Below are positions 1 through 5,332 of a DNA stretch of 8,294 bases, one piece after another. Within the stretch, counting starts at the first letter, position 1. Each line of letters begins with the position of its first letter. The notes beneath the pieces are model-generated. The model searched no databases. It saw only the letters and a list, made by a program, of their open reading frames with translations, and was not told where the DNA came from. Source of the stretch: Novosphingobium sp. (lineage in GTDB: Bacteria; Pseudomonadota; Alphaproteobacteria; Sphingomonadales; Sphingomonadaceae); contig JAQVEQ010000128.1 in NCBI GenBank assembly GCA_028697875.1, positions 1 through 8,294 on the forward strand. Reading direction: 5' to 3'. The translations under genes and the position numbers were made by a program.

Positions 1-211
1 CGGCAATGGCCTGGATATCGCCGGTCGAAACCGTGAAGCCGCCGTCTTCGAAGCGCAGCAGGTTTTCGAGCAGCACTTTCATCGAGAAGGGCAGGCGCGA
101 AATGTCGCCGATCTTTTCCGCCGCCTTGGCGAGCGAATAATAGGCGTATTCCTTGCCGCCCACACTCATGGTGCTGCGAGTGCCAAGCGTATCCTTGCCG
201 ACCTGCGTCAT
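1..211 (-). CDS. acnA: Aconitate hydratase AcnA, N-terminal fragment
   Basis: This is the first 70 residues of aconitase A, the 4Fe-4S enzyme that interconverts citrate and isocitrate in the cytosolic TCA cycle. The reading frame opens with MTQVGKDTLGTRSTMSVGGK and continues through EYAYYSLAKAAEKIGDISRL and then PFSMKVLLENLLRFEDGGFT. This is the very conserved start of the AcnA/IRP-type family, in which the segment around LPFSMKVLLEN precedes the catalytic domains. The family is normally near 890 residues, so more than 90% of the gene, including the cluster cysteines, lies left of the window. The ATG at 211 fits the conserved N-terminus. Only a weak purine stretch lies upstream (GGAAAGGG, about 14 nt away). 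The family call is secure from this fragment; nothing can be said about catalytic residues. Confidence 0.93.
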   Translation of the reverse strand, partial: MTQVGKDTLGTRSTMSVGGKEYAYYSLAKAAEKIGDISRLPFSMKVLLENLLRFEDGGFTVSTGDIQAIA

Positions 212-359
212 ATTCTTCGTTGCCCTTTCCAGATCTACGGCCTCCGTCCCCTTGCGCAGGCGTGCTGCGCGATTGTCGCAGGGGGCGGTATCTTGCCCGG
301 TATATTGCAATGCAGCGCGCTTGCGCGTTCTGGCCGTGAAAATCAAGGGTGCAGGGCGT

Positions 360-384
360 GGAACCTTGGTCGTAGATGCGCGTT
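360..384 (+). promoter_or_regulatory. EcfG-type (general stress sigma factor) promoter
   Basis: GGAAC at 360-364 is followed by exactly 16 bases and then CGTT at 381-384. GGAAC-N16/17-CGTT is the established -35/-10 consensus for the alphaproteobacterial general stress response sigma factor EcfG, controlled by PhyR and NepR. The site is intergenic and points right. A start of transcription near 391 would give a leader of about 50 nt to the small ORF at 441, which has its own purine-rich ribosome binding site at 425-431. An exact match of these nine bases at fixed spacing is expected about 0.06 times on both strands of a window this size at equal base frequencies. The match is seen directly; use by EcfG is inferred. 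Confidence 0.62.
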
Positions 385-424
385 GGGAAAATTGTGGCCT
401 TTTGGGCCGCTCGGCGAAACAGGG

Positions 425-431
425 AAGGAAG
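425..431 (+). promoter_or_regulatory. Ribosome binding site supporting GTG start at 441
   Basis: AAGGAAG at 425-431 is complementary to the 16S rRNA 3' end and sits 9 nt before the GTG at 441. The in-frame ATG at 471 has only pyrimidine-rich sequence before it. The longer in-frame start at 153 would run back through the acnA start region and through the EcfG-type promoter. This site is the reason for choosing 441. Confidence 0.45.
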
Positions 432-440
432 TTGCCCCCG

Positions 441-605
441 GTGCAGGGCCGTGAATCGTCCGCCCGGCCCATGCCGCGAGTCCTGCGTGCCGGCGTCGTG
501 GCCGTGGCCTTCGCAGTGGCGGCCTGTTTCGGGGCCGCCATCGGCCTTGCCGGCGATGCGCCGCTGGACCTGCCCGGCGAGGCGGAGAGCGTGGCCCGGC
601 CCTAG
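441..605 (+). CDS. Small single-helix membrane or secreted protein, unknown function
   Basis: This is a probable 54-residue protein with a GTG start. It has a basic N-terminal stretch (about residues 1-16, with several Arg), then a hydrophobic segment of about 20 residues (roughly 18-38, AGVVAVAFAVAACFGAAIGL) and a short acidic tail. That layout fits a single inner-membrane anchor with a small periplasmic tail, or an uncleaved signal. A cysteine lies inside the hydrophobic stretch, but no convincing lipobox is seen. Three things favour a real gene: a good ribosome binding site at 425-431, an EcfG-type promoter at 360-384, and a stop codon that overlaps the stop of the convergent transporter gene in a shared CTAG (602-605). 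I do not recognise the family. Small hydrophobic proteins are common in general stress regulons, so a stress role is plausible but unproven. If translation began at ATG 471 the product would have 44 residues and keep the helix. Confidence 0.45.
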   Translation: MQGRESSARPMPRVLRAGVVAVAFAVAACFGAAIGLAGDAPLDLPGEAESVARP

Positions 606-1486
606 ACGGCGACTTGTTCGGGCTCGCGCTGGGGGGCCGCGATCCAGCAGCCGACGACGATCAGCGCGCCGCCCAGCAAGGTGGAAACCGCGACGTTTTC
701 CCTGAAAAACAGCCATCCGAACAGAACCGCCCAGAGGAAGCCGCTATATTCGACAGGCACCAGCACCTGGGTTTCGGCCCGGGCATAGGACCATGCCATC
801 AGCATCAGCGATACGGTCGCCAGTGCCGCTGCCAGGACGAGCAGGGCCAGTTCGCGCGCTTCGGGCATCACGGCGTGCCAGGGGGCGAACAGCAGCAGGA
901 TCAGCGCGGTGATCGCGTGCTGCGACAGGGCGATGTCGGCCGGGGGCGCGATCTGGGCGATTCGCCGCTGGAGCACGAGGTTCCAGGCATAGAGCCCGGC
1001 GGAGGCCAGCACGGCGGCGATCCCTTCGGCCGACTGGCTGTCTGGCAGGCCCCTTTCGAACCGCATCGCGCTGATCAGGACCACTCCGGCGAGGCCCAGC
1101 AGGGAAGCCAGCACGGCCTTGCCCCCGATTCGCTCGCCCAGCATGACTGCCGCGAGATAGAGAGCGAGCAGCGGGGAAATGAACGACAGGGCGATGGCTT
1201 CGGCCATGGGCAGCAGCGTCAGCGCATGGAAGAACAGCAGCGCCATGCCGCCGCCCACCACCGCGCGCAAGGCATGGAGGCGCAGCGCGTGGCCCGCCGG
1301 CCAGGTGCCGCCGCGCAGGCGCCACAGCGGGACCATGATCGCCGCCCCGATCGCCGAGCGGAACAGCAGCGCGCTATAAGCGCCCACGGCGATGGAGGCG
1401 TGCTTCATCAGCGCGTCCATCAGCGAAAACAGCGCCACGGCGGCGGCCGTTACCAGAAAGGGCATGGGGGAACGGTTGCGGGACAT
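602..1486 (-). CDS. DMT superfamily (EamA-domain) transporter
   Basis: This is a 294-residue inner-membrane transporter of the drug/metabolite transporter superfamily. Two EamA repeats can be traced, about residues 9-140 and 155-285, each of five hydrophobic helices, giving the usual ten. The end of the first repeat has the typical run AEAIALSFISPLLALYLAAV followed by LGERIGG (about 95-122). The second ends with a matching LFGWLFFRENV (about 255-265), the repeat-internal likeness expected for the family. Length is normal. Substrate cannot be told from sequence; members move amino acids, nucleosides, S-adenosylmethionine, riboflavin or drugs. The ATG at 1486 has no clear ribosome binding site, and the in-frame ATG at 1465 has none either, so the longer form is kept. 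The gene stands alone: a divergent gene lies upstream (177 nt away) and a convergent small ORF at its end. Confidence 0.88.
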   Translation of the reverse strand: MSRNRSPMPFLVTAAAVALFSLMDALMKHASIAVGAYSALLFRSAIGAAIMVPLWRLRGGTWPAGHALRLHALRAVVGGGMALLFFHALTLLPMAEAIALSFISPLLALYLAAVMLGERIGGKAVLASLLGLAGVVLISAMRFERGLPDSQSAEGIAAVLASAGLYAWNLVLQRRIAQIAPPADIALSQHAITALILLLFAPWHAVMPEARELALLVLAAALATVSLMLMAWSYARAETQVLVPVEYSGFLWAVLFGWLFFRENVAVSTLLGGALIVVGCWIAAPQREPEQVAV

Positions 1487-1559
1487 CGTAAGCTGGCGGC
1501 TTAAGCCCGCAATGGGCCTTCGTCATCCCCAACATTCAGCGGCGAGTCATGGCCGATGC

Positions 1560-1576
1560 TTGATGATGGACATCAA
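1560..1576. promoter_or_regulatory. Inverted repeat in divergent intergenic region
   Basis: TTGATG (1560-1565) and CATCAA (1571-1576) form a perfect 6-bp dyad around a 5-bp spacer. It lies between the divergent DMT transporter (start 1486) and the L,D-transpeptidase (start 1664). The size and symmetry suit a binding site for a dimeric regulator. It resembles half-sites of FNR/CRP-type regulators, but the inner spacing (TTGAT-N7-ATCAA) is wrong for FNR, which needs N4. A second weak hairpin (GCCC-gcaat-GGGC, 1505-1517) lies in the leader of the transporter. No regulator is assigned. Confidence 0.25.
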
Positions 1577-1603
1577 AATGGGCAATCGTATGACAGCCTG
1601 CGC

Positions 1604-1628
1604 GGAACCTCACGGCGGCTCGCGCGTA
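1604..1628 (+). promoter_or_regulatory. Near-consensus EcfG-type promoter before the L,D-transpeptidase
   Basis: GGAAC at 1604-1608 is followed by 16 bases and CGTA at 1625-1628. This matches the EcfG consensus (GGAAC-N16-CGTT) at 8 of 9 positions with correct spacing. It is on the coding strand of the transpeptidase and its end lies 35 nt before the ATG at 1664, a normal promoter distance. The mismatch is in the -10 element, so activity may be weak. The upstream copy at 360-384 in the same window is exact. Confidence 0.35.
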
Positions 1629-1653
1629 ACCATGCCAAATTCGGGGCTGTTGT

Positions 1654-1658
1654 AAGGA
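1654..1658 (+). promoter_or_regulatory. Ribosome binding site setting the start at 1664
   Basis: AAGGA at 1654-1658 lies 5 nt before ATG 1664. It overlaps the alternative in-frame ATG at 1658, which therefore cannot use it. A start at 1664 also places the signal peptide exactly at the N-terminus. Confidence 0.6.
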
Positions 1659-1663
1659 TGACG

Positions 1664-3064
1664 ATGACTAAGCGGTTCACTCTGCTTGGCGGGCTGGCGC
1701 TGCTGGCCATGCCGCTGGCCGTGCAGGCACAAGAGGCCGGCGGTCCACAGGAGCTCCTGCCGGAAACGCTGGCGCAAACGCCGGCGACGCCTGCACCGGC
1801 GGCGCCCGGGTCCGCCGCGCCCAAGCCCGCCGTGGCGCCGGCTGCCGCTGGCTCCACGCCCGTTGTCCAGCCGCTCCCGGTGGTGGAGCCGCTCGTCCAG
1901 CAATGGACCCTGGCTGACGCGCGCGCGCTGCTGGCGGCTATCGAAGCGATCGGGGCCGAAGGGCTCGATCCCGCCGATTATGCGCCGCAGGCCCTGCGCG
2001 ACGCGATCGTGGGAGGCAAGGGCGAGGCGCTCGATATCGCGGCCAGCACCAGTTTCGCCTGGCTGGCCGAAGACTTGCGCGACGGACGCACGCCGATGGA
2101 GGCGCGCAAGCAATGGTTCGTCGAAGACCCCGATGCCGACCGCACGCCGACCGGCAATCTGATGGCCCGGGCGCTTGCAACGCATGACGTGGCAGGGGTG
2201 CTGGCCGGGCTCGACCCGGCCCATCCCGACTACGCCCGGCTGAAACAGGAACTGGCCGCCACGCCTCCGCAAGACAAGGAGCGGCTGGCCCTGATCCGGG
2301 TCAACATGGATCGCTGGCGCTGGCTCGCCCGCGATCTCGGCAGCCAGTACCTGCTCGTCAATATCCCGGAAATGCAGTTGCGCCTGTCCGTGAACGGCAA
2401 GATCGTCCGCACTTACCGGACGATCGTCGGCAAGCCGGGCAAGACGGCGACGCCGCAGTTGGCGGAAATGGTGGAAGGGGTGATCTTCAACCCGACCTGG
2501 ACAGTGCCGCAATCGATCGTGAAAGGCGAAGGGCTGGGGGCGAGGCTGCTGGCCAATCCGGCGGCGGCCCGGGCCAAAGGCTACAAGGTGACTCGCGGCG
2601 CGGACGGCTACGTCAGCGTGGTGCAGCAGCCTGGGCCGACCAATTCACTGGGGCTGGTGAAGCTCGACATGCCCAACCCCCATGCGATCTTTCTGCACGA
2701 CACGCCCGCCCGGCAACTGTTCGACCAGGATAATCGCGCGCTCAGCCATGGCTGCATCCGGACCGAGCGGGCGCTGGAAATGGCGATCACCATGGCAATC
2801 ATCGGCGGCGGCGCCACGGCGGACGAAGCGGTCGCGATTTCCAAGTCGCGCGAATATACCAAAGTGCCGCTGACCCGGCAGATCCCTGTCTACATCACCT
2901 ATTTCACGATGGCGCAGGACATCGAAGGCAAGCTGTCGACTTTCGTCGATCTCTACGACCGTGATCCTCCGGTGCTGCTCAGCTTCGCCCAACCGCGGGA
3001 GAAGAACCGCGCGCGCAAGACGGACGAGCAAGTGGTCGAGATCGTGGACGACCTGCAGACGTAG
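1664..3064 (+). CDS. Exported YcbB-like L,D-transpeptidase
   Basis: This is a 466-residue enzyme predicted to make 3-3 (L,D) cross-links in periplasmic peptidoglycan, or a related L,D-transfer. Residues 1-22 are a Sec signal peptide (MTKRF, a Leu/Ala core, cleavage after VQA). A Pro/Ala-rich linker follows to about residue 70. Residues about 80-205 resemble the scaffold region of YcbB/LdtD (GLDPADY near 101-107; DLRDGRTP near 137-144). The YkuD catalytic domain spans about 225-400. It has HDTP from His345 and the signature SHGCIR at 361-366, with His362 and the nucleophile Cys364. The E. coli LdtD is about 615 residues; here the scaffold runs straight into the catalytic domain and I see no peptidoglycan-binding repeat between them. 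The C-terminus is basic. The start at 1664 rests on the ribosome binding site and signal peptide; longer in-frame starts (1556, 1658) bury the signal. The gene is monocistronic, tail to tail with another transpeptidase 16 nt away. Confidence 0.9.
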   Translation: MTKRFTLLGGLALLAMPLAVQAQEAGGPQELLPETLAQTPATPAPAAPGSAAPKPAVAPAAAGSTPVVQPLPVVEPLVQQWTLADARALLAAIEAIGAEGLDPADYAPQALRDAIVGGKGEALDIAASTSFAWLAEDLRDGRTPMEARKQWFVEDPDADRTPTGNLMARALATHDVAGVLAGLDPAHPDYARLKQELAATPPQDKERLALIRVNMDRWRWLARDLGSQYLLVNIPEMQLRLSVNGKIVRTYRTIVGKPGKTATPQLAEMVEGVIFNPTWTVPQSIVKGEGLGARLLANPAAARAKGYKVTRGADGYVSVVQQPGPTNSLGLVKLDMPNPHAIFLHDTPARQLFDQDNRALSHGCIRTERALEMAITMAIIGGGATADEAVAISKSREYTKVPLTRQIPVYITYFTMAQDIEGKLSTFVDLYDRDPPVLLSFAQPREKNRARKTDEQVVEIVDDLQT

Positions 3065-3080
3065 TTCGGGTGGCCGCGCC

Positions 3081-3716
3081 TCAGGCTAATCCCAGCCTGT
3101 CGGCATAGAGCAGGCGGCCGCCGGAAAGGTGCCACAGTGCTTCGTTGAAATCCTGCGGGGCCATGGCGAAGCAGCCGTTCGAGCGGCCGAGCTTGCCCCA
3201 TGCCGCGATATGTTCGGGGCTGGCGTAGTCTGCCGGATGCATCACGATTGCGCGGTCGAGCGCGTTCGAATTATCGGCATCGAGCCCGCCGAGGCGGATC
3301 GAGGTGCCGTATTTCCCCGCGTACCATTCCCAGGTGACATAGGCGCCGCGGCTGGTCGCGTTGGAGCCGACGTCGTTGGAGAAGTGTTCCAGATAGCCGG
3401 TATGCTCGGGATCGGAGCCCCTGCCATGGGCGACGAGGAAACTGCGCACGGTCCCGTTTTCGAGATTGGCGAAATGGAACCGGGGGAGGGACGACGAAAG
3501 GCCGTAATCGGCAATGCCGGCAATGTCGGTGCGCCACAGGACGCTGCCCGCCCGCTCGACCTCGCGTTTGGCGATGGCAAGGAGCGCCCGGTCGCGTTCG
3601 CCGATGGCAAAGGCCTGGGCGAAGACCTTGCCGGGCAGGGCCATGCCGCCAGCAACGGCCCCGGCAGTCAGCGCCGCGGACTTGAGGAAGTTTCGCCTGT
3701 TGGTCGTCACCGGCAT
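3081..3716 (-). CDS. Tat-exported L,D-transpeptidase catalytic domain protein (YkuD_2 type)
   Basis: This 211-residue protein has a twin-arginine signal (TNRRNFLK at residues 5-12, then an Ala/Gly core and an AQA site near 33-35), so it is predicted to be exported folded. The mature part matches the YkuD_2 (PF13645-type) murein L,D-transpeptidase family. Visible motifs are LVAHGRGSD (94-102, His97), HFSNDVGSNATSRGAYVT (111-128), the RLGGLD segment (141-146), VMHPADY (158-164, His160) and GRSNGCFA (177-184), with Cys182 as the likely nucleophile. The usual family motif is GRSxGC, which is kept. Start choice is strong: GGAGG at 3723-3727 lies 6 nt before the ATG. It probably follows the glycosyltransferase in one transcript, with a 68-nt gap. 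No obvious hairpin terminator lies in the 16 nt shared with the opposing gene. Confidence 0.87.
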   Translation of the reverse strand: MPVTTNRRNFLKSAALTAGAVAGGMALPGKVFAQAFAIGERDRALLAIAKREVERAGSVLWRTDIAGIADYGLSSSLPRFHFANLENGTVRSFLVAHGRGSDPEHTGYLEHFSNDVGSNATSRGAYVTWEWYAGKYGTSIRLGGLDADNSNALDRAIVMHPADYASPEHIAAWGKLGRSNGCFAMAPQDFNEALWHLSGGRLLYADRLGLA

Positions 3717-3747
3717 GATGAGCCTCCAATGCCGGGAGGATACCGCG

Positions 3748-3764
3748 TTTTCCGGTCATTTTCC
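3748..3764. repeat. Direct repeat TTTTCC, 11-bp period, before the Tat-exported transpeptidase
   Basis: TTTTCC occurs at 3748-3753 and again at 3759-3764 (GGAAAA-N5-GGAAAA on the gene strand). The period of 11 bp is about one helical turn, in the 68-nt gap between the glycosyltransferase and the downstream transpeptidase gene. Such spacing is typical of tandem response-regulator half-sites. A TTGACC hexamer overlaps the stop of the upstream gene (3783-3788, minus), but I find no good -10 at matching distance. The repeat is short and could be chance. Confidence 0.2.
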
Positions 3765-3784
3765 AGAGCCGGTGCGGTTTGCGG

Positions 3785-4744
3785 TCAAGCGGCGATAGTC
3801 GCGGCTTCGGCTTGCAGGGCAGCGATCGCCTTGCGGCTTTCCCCAGCATAGGCATCGTTGTCGTAACGGTGCGTGCCGACGAAATGGACGAAGGCCGCCT
3901 GCTCGTTCCACGGCTTGCCCCAATAGTTGAGGTAACGGTCGGCCCGCAGCAGCACCGGGGCCACTTCGTTGGCGATGAGGAAATTCGACGTGATCTGTTC
4001 GGTGCCCCAGATGGAAGTGTCTTCCGGTCCGACCAGCCGTTCCATTTCCGCCAGGAACGCGCGGGCGAGGCTGCGTCCGGCATTGCCAGCGGCGAAACCG
4101 GTAAAGCCCGAACAGCCCCGGATGTAACGCCAGCCGAGGTCGCGGCGCATCTCGCCCATGCGGGATTCGACGCGTTGCTGGATGTGCCCTTCCTGCGGGC
4201 CATCGGGGTAGAGCTGGCTGGCAAGGTCGGCAAGCGGCACCGCGCCGATTTCGGCATCCGTGCCGCCCAGCAAGGTGAAGCTGCGATTGGTCTGGATTGC
4301 CTGTTCGACTTCGGGAACCGGGCCGACCGTGACCGTGTCGCTGTCGAGCTGGACCCAGTATTCGCCACCGCGCCGGTCGAGGATCGTCAGCAGGCGTTCC
4401 CAAGTGCCGCCTTGCGGGAATTCCCCGGTTTGGACGGAGGCGATGTCGATGATTTCCGGATCGCCGCAGTGGCGGGCGAGGATCGCCTTGTCGGTCGGCG
4501 TCAGCGTGCCGTCGTCCAGCACCACGATCCGTCCGCGCCGCAATTGCCGCCACAGCGATTTTACCGCCACCAGATAGGGCAGCAGCACGGCCGTGCCGAT
4601 CATGGAAAACAGCACCAGCCCGTCCTGTGCCGGGCGGATCGGCGGCGTGTCGAGAATGGCACGCACCGCGCGGTCGTGCCTGCTCGTGTCGATCCGGCGT
4701 TGCCAGCGATAGGGCAGGTGGCGTTTCAGCATGGACAGCATCAT
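3785..4744 (-). CDS. Putative GT-A-fold glycosyltransferase (DxD motif)
   Basis: This 319-residue cytosolic protein looks like a nucleotide-sugar-dependent transferase. A possible donor-binding strand and turn appear at about 72-82 (RIVVLDDGTLT). The metal-binding motif is WVQLDSDTVTVGP at 130-142, with Asp134-Ser-Asp136. Later, WGTEQITSNFLIAN (246-259) resembles the acceptor-side motif of GT-A enzymes. FVHFVGTHRYDND (285-297) carries a His287 like the metal-binding HxxG of GT8-type enzymes. No signal peptide is present; a hydrophobic patch at about 43-61 is more likely a core strand than a membrane helix. Donor and acceptor are unknown. The gene is followed by a peptidoglycan transpeptidase, so an envelope polysaccharide role is suggested by position only. 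GAGG at 4752-4755 lies 7 nt before the start and sits partly in a perfect 10-bp palindrome, AGGCGCGCCT (4745-4754). The alternative ATG at 4741 changes only one residue. Confidence 0.7.
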   Translation of the reverse strand: MMLSMLKRHLPYRWQRRIDTSRHDRAVRAILDTPPIRPAQDGLVLFSMIGTAVLLPYLVAVKSLWRQLRRGRIVVLDDGTLTPTDKAILARHCGDPEIIDIASVQTGEFPQGGTWERLLTILDRRGGEYWVQLDSDTVTVGPVPEVEQAIQTNRSFTLLGGTDAEIGAVPLADLASQLYPDGPQEGHIQQRVESRMGEMRRDLGWRYIRGCSGFTGFAAGNAGRSLARAFLAEMERLVGPEDTSIWGTEQITSNFLIANEVAPVLLRADRYLNYWGKPWNEQAAFVHFVGTHRYDNDAYAGESRKAIAALQAEAATIAA

Positions 4745-4767
4745 AGGCGCGCCTCGCGATTCCCGCG

Positions 4768-4784
4768 TTAAACCGAATGGTTAA
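4768..4784. promoter_or_regulatory. TTAA-N9-TTAA element with AACC/GGTT dyad, possible operator
   Basis: TTAA at 4768-4771 and 4781-4784 flank AACC-gaat-GGTT (4771-4782). It would lie in the early leader of the glycosyltransferase gene. TTAACC on the minus strand is a CtrA-type half-site, but the two TTAA blocks are 9 bp apart, not the 7 bp of a full CtrA site. A GANTC (CcrM methylation) site, GATTC, is nearby at 4758-4762. Cell-cycle control is therefore only a suggestion. Confidence 0.25.
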
Positions 4785-4794
4785 GTTTGCATTG

Positions 4795-4824
4795 CCTATA
4801 CGAAGCGGGCGATATTTACGGCAA
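4795..4824 (-). promoter_or_regulatory. Probable housekeeping promoter of the glycosyltransferase gene
   Basis: On the minus strand TTGCCG (4819-4824) and TATAGG (4795-4800) are separated by 18 bp, a fair sigma-70-type pair. It lies in the 105-nt gap after the acetyltransferase gene, about 50 nt before the ATG at 4744. This suggests the glycosyltransferase is transcribed separately from the ispG unit upstream. No strong terminator is seen; only a 4-bp stem GCGT/ACGC (4828-4841) without a T run. Confidence 0.4.
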
Positions 4825-4849
4825 GCCGCGTCGATTAACGCAGGAGGGG

Positions 4850-5332
4850 TTATGTCCCGGCTGCAAGACGGGCCAGCGCATCCCCGTCGGCCCGCATGAT
4901 TCGCCAGTCTTCCTGCATCTGCGCGCCGAGCGACCGGTAGAAACCGAGCGCGGGTTCGTTCCAGTCCAGCACCGACCATTCGAAGCGGGCGCATCCCCGT
5001 TTCACGGCCAGCCGAGCGACATGGAGCAGCAGTGCCTTGCCAAGACCTGCACCGCGGGCATCGGGCCGCACGAAGAGGTCTTCCAACCAGATTCCCGGTT
5101 TGCCTTCGAATGTCGAGAACGTGGGGAAGAACAGCGCGAATCCCATCGCCCGCCCGCCATGTTCGCCGATCAAGGCCTCTGCGGCGGGCCGCGGGCCGAA
5201 CAGGTGTTCGCCCAGTTCGCCCTCGTCGAAGCGGACAACGTGGGAAAGGCGTTCGTACTCCGCCAGTTCGCGGATCAGCGATGCGATCAGCGGCAGGTCG
5301 TCGCACGTTGCGGGGCGGATCGTAACGGTCAT
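4850..5332 (-). CDS. GNAT N-acetyltransferase, SSAT-like
   Basis: This 160-residue protein is an acetyl-CoA-dependent N-acetyltransferase. It opens with TIRPATCDDLPLIASLIREL and then AEYERL (residues 4-29), as in the spermidine/spermine N1-acetyltransferase (SSAT) branch. Motif A is LEDLFVRPDARGAGLGKALL (83-102), with the RGAGLG pyrophosphate-binding loop. WSVLDWNEPALGFYRSLGA (119-137) is the strongly conserved C-terminal block with the catalytic-type Tyr. The SSAT branch acetylates polyamines, thialysine and other small amines; the exact substrate is not readable. Start: its ATG (5332) overlaps the stop of the upstream exporter as ATGA, and AGGAG at 5341-5345 lies 8 nt before it, so translational coupling is likely. 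A longer in-frame reading upstream is only a shadow inside the exporter gene. Confidence 0.9.
   Translation of the reverse strand: MTVTIRPATCDDLPLIASLIRELAEYERLSHVVRFDEGELGEHLFGPRPAAEALIGEHGGRAMGFALFFPTFSTFEGKPGIWLEDLFVRPDARGAGLGKALLLHVARLAVKRGCARFEWSVLDWNEPALGFYRSLGAQMQEDWRIMRADGDALARLAAGT

Noticed and set aside
153..440. N-terminal extension of the small plus-strand ORF back to ATG 153
   Set aside because: It would overlap the conserved acnA start and the EcfG-type promoter; no ribosome binding site was found at 153, and the extra residues look non-coding.
614..1504. 296-codon plus-strand open frame opposite the DMT transporter
   Set aside because: Gln/His/Gly/Arg-rich, which is the typical antisense image of Leu/Ala-rich membrane protein codons.
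1560..1576. FNR or CRP binding site
   Set aside because: TTGAT and ATCAA are present but 7 bp apart; FNR needs 4 bp, and the CRP core TGTGA-N6-TCACA is not matched.
1556..1663. Longer starts for the YcbB-like transpeptidase (1556, 1658)
   Set aside because: Both put residues ahead of a clean signal peptide; the AAGGA at 1654-1658 is spaced for 1664, and the near-EcfG promoter lies inside the extension.
1610..2512. 300-codon minus-strand open frame opposite the YcbB-like transpeptidase
   Set aside because: Antisense to a gene with clear signal peptide and catalytic motifs; the antisense product has no coherent domain.
3061..3084. Bidirectional terminator between the two transpeptidase genes
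   Set aside because: Only 16 nt lie between the stops, with no GC stem followed by a T run on either strand.
4768..4784. Full CtrA binding site
   Set aside because: The TTAA blocks are 9 bp apart rather than the 7 bp needed, so it is kept only as an unassigned element.
4852..4899. 15-codon plus-strand ORF preceded by a perfect AGGAGG (4842-4847)
   Set aside because: The ribosome binding site looks striking, but the ORF is antisense to the conserved end of the acetyltransferase gene, has no plausible promoter with correct spacing, and encodes nothing recognisable.
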